Assembly: GCF_028769735.1 (NCBI RefSeq)
Contig: NC_088176.1
Location: 20,645,501-20,709,500, forward strand
Direction: 5' to 3'
DNA from: Zonotrichia leucophrys gambelii
Taxonomy: Eukaryota > Chordata > Aves > Passeriformes > Passerellidae
DNA length: 64,000 nucleotides
In this document: piece after piece, positions 23,001 to 32,512 of the stretch
Layout of the letters: the number at the start of each line of letters is the position of its first letter
How positions within the stretch are numbered: position 1 is the first letter of the stretch
Program-made: the position numbers and the translations under genes
The notes under the pieces: generated by a model
Databases searched by the model: none
What the model was told of the DNA's origin: nothing
What the model saw: the letters and a program-made list of their open reading frames with translations, nothing else

Positions 23001-26000
23001 ACATCAGGACAAGGCAAACACTCTTGTCAAAACTATGTTTTGTTCTGAGTGTCATTGTTCTTGATGAGAAGACAACAGTAATCAGTGGTTGAGAACATGA
23101 CAAGGAGAAAAGTCTGAAAACATTCCAGAGAAGTAAAATCTATGAGGGACACTTTCTTCAAAAGAGAAAAGGCCGAAGCAGAGAAGGGAATAAACTGTTC
23201 TCTGTGTCTTCTGGAGTTGGGGTGAAAAACAATAACGTTGTTTGCAGGGAGGGAAACTGAACTGAAATATTATGAAATTACTAGTAAGAGTAGTGAAGCA
23301 TGAAATAAATGGAATTGAGTGGTGCTGAGCCTCATTCACTGGGATTTTTCAAGAAAAATTTAAACAGAAATAAAATAAACAGAAATAAAATTGGTTTGGA
23401 TTCTTGCAATGCAACTGAAAGGTATTTTGAGAAATCATCTAACCTCAGGTTCCCTGCTTTATTATGAAATCAAAGAACATGCTCAGTGACTGAGATGACT
23501 ACATGAAAATAAAGACATTGCAGGGAGATTTAGAAATCATATTACACAATTTACCCATCTTTTAAAAAAGTGGCATTAAGAAATGGGTCCTATGAAAGAA
23601 AAAAGTCTGGATTTCTGAATTAACAATTAAAGGCAAACCTCTTAATGCTAGACTAATAACTATAAAGAGTTTTGAGCAAACCTTTCAGTGACTCTTAACA
23701 AAATAATATTCTAGAAAGCACTAGAATCAAATTGTTTCCATGTCCCACTGGACAAAATAATGTCAATTAATAACATGTGCAACTGGCAAGAGAGTAAAAT
23801 TATTATCCCCCACTGGATAGTGGAAATGTTATTTTTTCTACTGAGTAACTGAAAAGTGGTTTGTATGTAATGCTATGACTTGGCATCCACATGAATTACC
23901 TCAGTATGCTTTGAGCTAGAAGCCTCTGGGTGTATGATAAAATCTCCCAAAGCTCAATATTAGTTATTGCAAGAGGCAATCATGGAAGATGATGAAAATT
24001 ACAGGCAACCACGGGACTTTGCTAATCACAGACTTGTGCATTTTGGGACTTGGTGCCTGTTTGGTGACAGTATAATTCCAGAAAACCAGATGGACACATT
24101 TACACATCCACAAGCAGTTTCACATTTATTAGAAATGAACTCTGCTAGTCACAGCTGCAATGTTCCAAGTGCAGTAAATTCATAACATCAACAGTAGTAG
24201 TTAAGAATTACTTACCACAAATTCTTCCCTAAGTTTTCTTGCCTTGTGGCACAAAACTTTAGCCTAAGTTAAAACAAAGCATGCCCAAGTGACATCACTA
24301 CAGCTGTTGAAATTGCAGCTGTTCCATGAAGATCACAGCATGTACTTGGCATTACTACAGCATGTTAGCACCCATAATAAAAAAATCTTCACTAATGTTC
24401 CAACTCCTTCATCTTCAAATGCACCTGCAAAGTCTGACACATTGCAAATTTGTGTGGTTGGATAATATTTTTATTTTTAAACATGCTTACGTGCTGTGTT
24501 AACAGCAGCCCCAGCCACATGAAGGATTGCCTTAAACAGTTGCCTGTGACCATCTCAGTCAAATTTTGCTCTAGAACTTGCTAGACCATACTTGAGCCAA
24601 AACTACAGGACAGCAAAGGGGTTTAACTAGCTGCCATTCAAAACTGAAGGAATTTATCTCAGAAATTATTTTCCTTAGACATCTTGCATTTGGGAGCAGT
24701 GTATTTGATTAAAGACATCACATTTAATGTATCCTCTTAAAGAACAAGCAATTGCTAATTTAATTTCAAATTAGACATTCACAGATAAATTAGAAATATT
24801 TTTCCAGAACAACTCAGTTCCATCTAAAATAACTGCAATTAGGTTTATTACATATTAAATCTTTTGCCCTCTAAGATCACTCTGTCTTACAATAACTGCA
24901 TCCTCTATTTATAATGGTCTTGTTTTAATACACACAGCATCAAGAGATCTTGTGTTTACTACCTGGAGAGACAAATCAGAATTTTTTTAACATTCTGGAG
25001 CTACAGAAATGTTTTCTGATGGTCAACTTGACTCAGCCTTAAAACTAAATTAAAGGTATTTTAAAACATTCACAGGGAAAATTATACCAGCCACAAGCAT
25101 TACTCTTAAAAATTTGGAACAGTTTTATTTTTACAGTCCTATTCTAGACATAAAATACACATATGTCCTCCTCAAGCATGAAAGCAATCATATGGCCAGG
25201 AAAAATACTGACTGTTCAGAGGCAACAGAGCTGTCAAACATATAAGATGATAAGTGGTGGAAGAAGATAAAGAAATAGTGGATTTCAGCCTCCAAAGTTT
25301 ATGAGTGCTTTGAACTGCAAAGTTTAAAAACAAAGGTTGTTACCTGACTGTGATCTATGTCAGCAGTCCTTTATATCAACAAACCTGCAATAATAACAAA
25401 AGGTGCATTATTAATACATTGAAAATGTCAGGAGACAGCAATGTTTAAAAAGCTCTCTGGAACCAGATACCAAATCTCAGTGAAAATATTGCAGACTCCA
25501 GGGCCAGGTTATCCATACCTGTGCTGGCACGTACACTGACAGACTTTGTGTCAGTATAAATAAAGAGACAAATATGCAGGTACAAGGAAATATTATAGTT
25601 TTCTCTACATTAGTTTAAATAACTCAATTATCTTTGCCTGATGGGACAAATTCACAGCTACAAAGACTGTGGTAACAAGGTTCAAATGTCACAAATACCA
25701 GAGATTTTCTGCTATGCTTTTTCCTACTAAACATTCAGGTCAAGGACTGAAGTTTTTATATATATGTAATGTATTTTACTGACTTAATCCCAAAGAATCC
25801 CATAAATCTCCAGCATCTGAACTCCTGCATTAAAGCTGAATGAGAAAATAGCTATATCTGCTGGTATATTCTAGTTTCACAATCAAGATTAGATGCTATT
25901 TAATTATTGGGTTTGCTTTGCCTGGTATTTGTTAACCTTGCCTGAGCACTACCATTAGCATTACAGTCTCCAATGGCAAAGAGCATTTCTGTAGGAGCTT

Positions 26001-26559
26001 TCTCTCATAGAAGGTTACCAGTAACCCAACCATGTTTTTGGTATCACTGCACAGGAACCATTGGCTAATTTTTATTAATAACAAACCCACTGCCAAACAG
26101 AGCTTTTAGTGTTGTATTTTTAGTAACAGAATCTTGGTATGGAAACAAAGATATATCAAGACAGAGTTTATACATTAAGCTTTATAGAAAAGAAATGAAA
26201 AAGTCTTCAGCTGAAAGATACAGGTAATCAGAGCCATTTGGAGACTCATGAGCTATTAGAAAAAGAATGTTTTAAAGGGAGAATGTAAATATAGCACTGA
26301 CAAGCACACCTTTAATACCGAATGATCTTCAAGAGTGACTGAATTCTTATCTCCAGATTTAGTACTAAGTGTTTGGCCAGCCTCATCTCTCATTTCACAT
26401 GAAATAATCTCACACCTACAAAGCTCACAGCAGACAAGGTGGTTTCCCTGATTTAAATCCAATTATTTTCTATTAAAAGTTTTATGAACATCTGCAGAAA
26501 AAATAAGTACGTCTTTTATGATTGGTCTAGATAGACTCCAGCTTTGATGGTTGCCGCAC
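20051..26559. other. Intergenic, downstream of PLAU
   Basis: AT-rich and without any recognisable protein-coding exon. One speculative minus-strand exon-like interval (25344-25384) is bounded by good splice sites. Open frames near 21405-21687 and 23082-23339 have no domain. Confidence 0.5.
25344..25384 (-). other. Exon-like interval on the minus strand (speculative)
   Basis: Read on the minus strand, a pyrimidine-rich acceptor (TTTTGTTATTATTGCAG) ends at 25385, and a donor CAG/GTAACA begins at 25343, leaving a 41-bp interval. It could be an internal exon of the putative minus-strand transcript starting at 27.75 kb. Such pairs also arise by chance in this much DNA. Confidence 0.15.
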
Positions 26560-26790
26560 TTGCTGCTGTTCAAATCCATGAATAAGCTGGGTGCCTACGG
26601 CGGGCAGCATCTCCACCCCTGTCCCGGCAGCCAAGGCACAGACCTGCCGCTAGATGGGGGAGCAGCCTCGGAAAAGGAGACGCTGTCGCTCGCAGCCAAT
26701 GCGCAGACCATTCATTGAGCACGTAAATCACAGGGAAGTGGTTTTATTTATAGAATAACCTTTGCCCCCCTTCCACCCCAGCACATAAAA
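26560..26790 (+). promoter_or_regulatory. Promoter-like patch with CTCF-like motif, CCAAT and TATA elements
   Basis: Seen: a local rise of CpG in AT-rich DNA; CCGCTAGATGGGGG at 26647-26660, which fits 12 of 14 positions of the CTCF core CCASYAGRKGGCRS; CCAAT at 26696-26700; and TTTATAG at 26747-26753. The CCAAT-to-TATA spacing of about 50 bp and the order suit a + strand promoter starting near 26780. Inferred: a regulatory element or promoter downstream of PLAU. No exon after it is recognised. Confidence 0.35.
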
Positions 26791-26806
26791 AGATAAGCAT
26801 AGGAAA

Positions 26807-26850
26807 ACTCAGCCATTTAAGTATAGTAGTTACTCAGCCATTTAAGTATA
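26807..26850. repeat. 19-bp direct repeat, two copies
   Basis: ACTCAGCCATTTAAGTATA occurs at 26807-26825 and again at 26832-26850, a perfect duplication offset by 25 bp. It looks like a small local tandem duplication just after the promoter-like patch. Confidence 0.9.
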
Positions 26851-27030
26851 CAACTTGTCACTTTAACTATGATCCTCCCAGACAAGTTTGTGACTCCTCA
26901 CTGACATGTATAATCCTGCATTTTCCTGATCTATCTAGACTTCAGGTAATGCTAGCACCCTCTACAGCAGCAGAATGGCCAGAACGCTGTCCTTATGAGA
27001 ACCCCTTGCCACAACAAAGACATTTACTTC

Positions 27031-27122
27031 GCCAACAAAACATAAACAAACAAATAAAAAACAAAACTCAAAACACCCCAACAACCAAACTCAAAACTAA
27101 TCAAAACCAAATAAAAACAATT
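27031..27122. repeat. A/C-rich low-complexity tract
   Basis: Continuous AAAC, AAAT and CCAAC type sequence almost free of G and T. It gives an artificial Asn/Lys/Thr/Gln-rich open frame (26949-27308), which I do not call as a gene. Confidence 0.75.
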
Positions 27123-27384
27123 ATTTCATGTCACGTCCACAGGAAGTCGTGGAAAGCATGGAAACAGCGGGAAAAGTGTTTAAGAAGAACCTGCAAAAGC
27201 GTACTACACCCCATAACCATTTTCCTCCAACAAAGCACAAGCTCGACTGAAATAGCACAGCCAAAGATAATCTGGCAAACAAAGCACAAGCAAACGCAGC
27301 AATACTAAATCTTACCTAAGAAGAGTAACAGTTATAATTGTGTTGAGTGGGAGCGCTGACAGTGATCCTCCCTGAGCCGCTCTA

Positions 27385-27745
27385 AAGCTCTGGATCATTA
27401 AAACGTGCCCGAGAGCATCTGCTGAGAGCATCTCCGGCGGCCTCCACGCTGCCGCCTCCGCTGGGGGCGCCCGCGCCTCGCGGCGGCGGGGCCGGGACGA
27501 GCACGGCGGGATGGGCACGGCGGGATGGGCACGGCGGGATGGGCACGGCGGGATGGGCACGGCGGGATGGGCACGGCGGGATGGGCACGGCGGCTGCAGG
27601 AAGCCCCCGGCCAGCGGGGCGTGCGAGGACAGAGCCGGGCGGCCCAGACCGCGGCAGCCGTGCGTGCTGCCATACAAACACCGTGGAGAGGGGATGGTGC
27701 CTTCCCCAAGGGACATCCCGGGCACCCGCAGTGGCGCGAGGCTGT
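27385..27745. promoter_or_regulatory. CpG island 7 kb downstream of PLAU
   Basis: Dense CG dinucleotides and high GC over about 360 bp in otherwise AT-rich DNA. Apart from the PLAU promoter it is the only strong CpG island in the window. Known: avian CpG islands usually mark promoters. The neighbouring minus-strand TATA and splice donor suggest transcription leftward. It contains no exon of VCL or CAMK2G that I can recognise. Confidence 0.7.
27496..27593. repeat. 14-bp minisatellite, six perfect copies plus one degenerate
   Basis: The unit GATGGGCACGGCGG is repeated six times without error at 27510-27593, preceded by a diverged copy (GACGAGCACGGCGG) at 27496-27509. The + strand fits the quadruplex pattern G3-N2-G3-N6-G3-N2-G3 across each pair of units. 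Because 14 is not a multiple of 3, all frames read through it, which creates five overlapping repeat-peptide open frames that are artefacts. Confidence 0.95.
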
Positions 27746-27775
27746 AACCCCGCTTATGAAAGTAGTAATTCCCAT

Positions 27776-27784
27776 ATTTTTATA
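27776..27784 (-). promoter_or_regulatory. Candidate minus-strand TATA box
   Basis: Read on the minus strand the sequence is TATAAAAAT, close to the ideal TATA element. It lies just outside the CpG island, at the distance that would put a start site near 27750 on the minus strand. Confidence 0.35.
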
Positions 27785-27789
27785 AGAAT

Positions 27790-30057
27790 ACTAACTTCAG
27801 GCCGTGTGGCCACGTCTAAGTAGGAACCAACTCGCTGCTGTGGCCAGAGAGATGCTGACTCTTCTCCCGATCGCTTCTGTCCCTTGCCACACACAAACAG
27901 AGACAAGTACTTTGCTGTTCCCCAGTTAGAACAACACAATGCAATTTACTTTGAATTGGTTTAATCTCTTGGATTTTGGACGTTTGAAATTTTAACTTCA
28001 AGACAACACGCACAAAATTTCTACTCAGTCCTTAACTGCTTTCTTAGGGTGGTGCAAACACATTTAAATAACAGGCAAAAGTTTACAATTTACTTTTCAT
28101 GAGTCTTCACATCTGACACGTTTAGGCAGGGAAGCAAAGTATGGTCAAATGATTTCTGAAAATAAGCTGCATCAACATTATCAGAACCCAACTGATCTTA
28201 CATTGACTAATTATTGTGATCTATTCAGGCATCAGTGCACAGCTCAAATTACAAATCTTATCAATTTCTTCAAGAAGTTGTCCTGTTCTGAAATTAAGAA
28301 TAGCATAACAATATCAAAATAGGTGTAACACAAAAAGATTAACAGAGCATCCAGCCAGAGAGCACTTGAATGTGCTTAATAAATAAGTCTACACACCCCT
28401 TTGCTACAGTTGTCTGATGTGTGTTATCACTTGTTACCAAATTTTAGGAAGCCCATGACCCAAACACTATCATTCGGAAACAAGAAACTGTTAAAGCATC
28501 CATGATTGGAAAATTTTAAGATTAAGAAACTTTTTCAGGCTCTGAATTTCCAAATTAACATATTTTTAAGAAATATATGTCAAATATTAAGAATTGTAAT
28601 TCATCATTCCATTAAAGATTACTTCAAAGATTATTTTCTTCTTTACACATGAATAGAACTCAGTATTGCTTAAAGAAGCAAATTAACAAAAGCAAACACT
28701 TATTTCATCTCATTCTGCAGATGGCAAACAAACATGACATCAGTCAGAGTGCTGAGATATTCTGCATTTCTCACAAATTACTCATCCTCATTAGAAACAG
28801 GTTTTGAAACATTTAAATAGGTTTGTTACTTACTCTGTTAGACTATTACTATTACTAAGAGCACAGCACATAAAAATTACCCAGTTTTTAGGTTACTATC
28901 GATCTTCTTTATGCATCACTTAAGTTCTAAAATGATGCCAAACCCTCCATTCCTTTTAGAGCTATTTCTGCTACAGATATATGATGTACTGTGTTTTGAC
29001 AGCAAATGTGACCACGCTGTGGCAACTGGTATTGATTCAGAAGTTAAAGGAAGAGGCAAATAATTGTCATAATCTTCAGTGATTTAAAAAAATATTTCTA
29101 GAATTTTTATCTTTTGCAAAAATTGGTGATTTAAATGCCAAGGATAAGTAAATAGCTTTGCCTTTTTTTTTTTTTTTTTTAAGGACAAACTCTGCCTGAG
29201 AATGTGAAGATAATTCAGCATAGAAGTCTTTCCAGAGCATTCAGTTATGAACTAAATGAACACTATCCATCAAGTAATATCCTCAACAAGATTCATGTGA
29301 CCTATTAACATATGCTACATAAATTCAAGACTGCATTACACAGGAAAGATGTCTCTCATGCAAAAATGGGAATTAAGTAGCCATCATTCCCAGGCCCTGC
29401 TGAAGGAGGGAGTCTAATGAAGCAGCTCCTGCAGTTACTGCCTGGGCTGCACTCTGTGTGGCAGCCCCCCAGCATCTGCAGGAAGGTTATTAAAGCCACA
29501 GCAATGGCAGATACTTCACCTGTGTCATTGGGATCAACACGCTCCAGAGAACTGATATCTTCTAGCATATGTATGAAGACAGAATTCTGCACCTTAGTGC
29601 AACCACCCTTATTGGCTTGTGTAACTTAATTCTTCTACCAGTGTCATGCATCATGGACAGCTCCTGATTTTTTAATTCTCTGACACCAAAGCTTATTGGG
29701 CCTTTCAAAGCATGAACAGAGCTGATAACTTCTTCAGATCTTTTGGAACACAGTGCAGATACGTCATTCTTCAGTTATCAAACATTCAGTTCTCAAATCT
29801 GAACGTGAGATGTTCAGTCTAAGAGTAGTTACAGACACTTCAAGAGCCGGGAGTGCATTTCCTGCACTCTTTGGAGTGTACTCCTGGTCTCCTCACCACA
29901 AAACCTACTCTAACTTGTGTGTTCCTTTTCTGTTTCTGTGCTTGTCCATCTCTAAAATAGATTTTAATAGTTGCAATATTTCTCTATTCACTGGGTATGT
30001 CCACCTTACATAAGGAGGCATATCATGCAAATATATATAGAACAGATTTTCTTGCTA
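27790..30057. other. Intergenic, no gene seen
   Basis: AT-rich. A pure T18 run at 29163-29180 (plus strand) could be a retroposed tail, but no element is recognised beside it. No exon seen. Confidence 0.5.
29163..29180. repeat. Homopolymer T18
   Basis: Uninterrupted run of 18 T, the longest homopolymer noticed in the window. Confidence 0.9.
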
Positions 30058-30385
30058 TAATCATAGAGTCACAGAATATTCTGAGTTGGAAAGGACCTAC
30101 AAGGATCATCCAAGTCCAACTCCTGGCCCTGCACAGGACAGCACCAACAATCACACCATGTGCCTGAGAGTGTTGTCTAAGCACTTCTTGAACTTTGGCA
30201 GGTTTGGTGCTCTGATCACTGCCTTGAGGAGTTGTTCCAGTGCCCAGCCACCCTCTGGGTGAAAAACCTTTCCCTAATACCCAACCCAAATCTTCCCTGA
30301 CACAATTTCATGCCACTGCCTTGGGTCTCGTCACTGGCAGCCAGAGAGAAAAGATCAGCACCTGTCCTTCTGCTTCCCCTTGCAT
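30058..30385 (-). mobile_element. CR1 non-LTR retrotransposon fragment, 3' end, minus orientation
   Basis: Starts with the diagnostic reverse-complement CR1 tail (AATCATAGAGTCACAGAATA, GGAAAGGACCTACAAGGATC), followed by the conserved 3' segment that includes TCCCTAATACCCAACC and GGCAGCCAGAGAGAAAAGAT. It is only about 0.33 kb, so it is severely 5'-truncated and cannot move by itself. The minus-strand frames at 30023-30289 and 30216-30404 are remnants of, or shadows in, this copy. The left border is clear; the right border is approximate. Confidence 0.93.
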
Positions 30386-32460
30386 GTAAGCTACAAAATT
30401 CCAAAGAAAGTGCAGAATTCCACTAGAAGAAAAGGTGCTACACAGCATGAATAGAGGATCTTAAAAAAATCTGGTTATTTACTGTCTTTTCCTTTTATCA
30501 CAGCCCAGCCCAGCCCTCCTCTCCCCTCACCCCCTCAATAGCTTATTATAATTCTTTCTTTAGTAATCATAAAATTGTAACAATTACTTTATTTCTTCTG
30601 TTGAAAATGTACATTGATAAAACCCATCATTCTTGCTGGAAAAGAAACAAGTCAGTTCAGGGGGTTTTGTTTGTATAAATGAAGACCCAAAACATTAACA
30701 AATCTAAATTAATAAAAATAAAGCCAGCCTTAAAACCATTATTCACTTTGTCCCAGGTCTTAAATCTGAATTTCCAGTTCTTTATTGTCTCTTTAAAATT
30801 ATCTCTGTGGTCAGTAAGGAATTTTGTGATCCCTTGTAATCACACCTAAAGGATGTTACTGCAACCAGTTAGAGGACACGTAAGTGAAGTTAAACTGCAG
30901 GTAAGCAAACAGCCCTCAAGGAGCTAGACAAGTGTCTGCTGCTTATTTAGCAACCAGTTCAAATGTGTCCACGTGCCAGTGTTTGGTCTGGCACACAGTT
31001 CAAGAAGTAAAGAAATGAAATGGGAATGCTCTCACCTCCCAGACCTGACGTCCCTTGTGAAATAACTGGACAGACAATGCAAGAAAAAGGAGGGGGATTC
31101 AGAGGCAGCAATTAGGATAGAGCTACACCTTGCTTATCTTTCAAGAGTGGGTGGAAATTTTGCTCTGCCAAGGAGTTATAAAACAATGGTAAGCTCTAAA
31201 CATCTTATTTTGTGAGATGTGATGGGCAAAGCTGGAATTCTGATCAAAACTTACAGAGAAACTCTTTAATTTATTGCTGTTGTAGATAATTTTTAAGTAT
31301 AGGAAGAATCCATAACCTCTCTGCAGAGTACAAGGCAAGGATGACTTTCCAAAAGTTTCATTAGGACTTCTAAATAGCTGAAGAACATTGTGACTCTACT
31401 TCTAAAAGAGGTATAGACCAGCACAAAGTTGTCAAAACCTACCACTTCTATACTATATTTCAGTATTGATTAGTCAGACTGTCTGGGTTAGCTATGGAAG
31501 AAAACTATTTTGGGAAAAGAAATTAATATCCTGACCAACACAGGACATGGCAGAATATTCACAATGCATGGGCCTGGTTCACTCAAGATCCACACTGAAG
31601 GAAAAGCTTTTCCTTTTATAACAAAAAAAGGAAAATCAGTGCATTCACAGCTTAATAAAAGGAAAGGTGGTAATTCTTTGGTTGTATTTTACTTTTTGAT
31701 GCAAATTATTCCCACTGTTCCAACAAAGTATAAATGTGTGTCTAAACAAAGTATTTCCTACTTATAGGACATTTTCTGATTTGGTCCATAAATATTACAA
31801 CTGTATCAGCTGAAAAAGTATTTGAATTTTGTAATGAAACATGTCACAGCTTTATTTCAGCTGTTGTAAAGGGGTTAAAGTCTGCTAAAGAGGAAAGCAG
31901 TGCTTCAGCAAATGAATCCAATTTTCTTCCCTAACTATACAAACTGTTGCATATATTTTCCCCTCTAGCAATCTCATTTTCATTGTTTCACACTACCACC
32001 CAGAAAAGCAATTTAGCTTTGAATAATTCCTCTCATCATAATGCATATGTCAACACCAAATGATAGAGGCACATGCTACAGCATATGCAGCAGCTCTGGA
32101 TTAAAATGCAGACTCTTGTGTGCAGAGCCAGTGAAGCATGTGGTTTTTATTTTTCAGCTGTTTCCATCAGATTGAAAATTCCACAGACTAGAGAGTTTTG
32201 AATAATTTAGAATGCTGCTTGGAATACTTTTTAGCTAGAAAAACATACCAAGAGAAGGGGGAAATTGCTTAATTTTAGTTTGCTGGATAGATTTGATTCC
32301 TAAATAATAGTGTCTTCCTAGGGAGGAGAGACTAAGTACATAAAAAATGCCAGTTCAGGAGAACATATTGATTCACTATATTAATGGGACTCCAGAGCAA
32401 TTTCATCTTTGAACAAGCCCAGCAGCAGGGCTATTTCTCTGCCTCTGTGACAGGAAAGGA

Positions 32461-32512
32461 ATAAAAACTAAGCTGTCGACTTGCTTGACTTCTCAGAACT
32501 GACAAGACTCAG
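32461..32512 (+). other. TATA plus splice-donor configuration (speculative first exon)
   Basis: ATAAAAAC at 32461-32468, followed 44 bp later by a donor CAG/GTAGGT (exon end 32512). The interval would be a tiny untranslated first exon starting near 32490. No later exon is identified. Confidence 0.12.

Larger units (their letters stand above)
27316..27752 (-). ncRNA. Candidate first exon of an undescribed minus-strand transcript
   Basis: Seen: a minus-strand TATA box (27784-27776), a CpG island, then a donor TAG/GTAAGA with exon end at 27316 and GT at 27315-27314. Together they look like a 5' exon of about 0.44 kb transcribed toward the 3' end of PLAU. An open frame from ATG at 27716 reaches the donor, but its Pro/Arg/Ala-rich repeats come from the minisatellite and match no family, so a long non-coding RNA is the better guess. 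From memory, human C10orf55 lies on the strand opposite PLAU; this could be a positional counterpart, without sequence support. The start is inferred. Confidence 0.35.

Noticed and set aside
26949..27308. 119-codon Asn/Lys/Thr/Gln-rich frame
   Set aside because: Caused by the A/C-rich low-complexity tract at 27031-27122.
27398..27823. Cluster of overlapping frames rich in Gly/Arg/Pro/Ala on both strands
   Set aside because: All are translations of the 14-bp minisatellite in different frames; none resembles a protein family.
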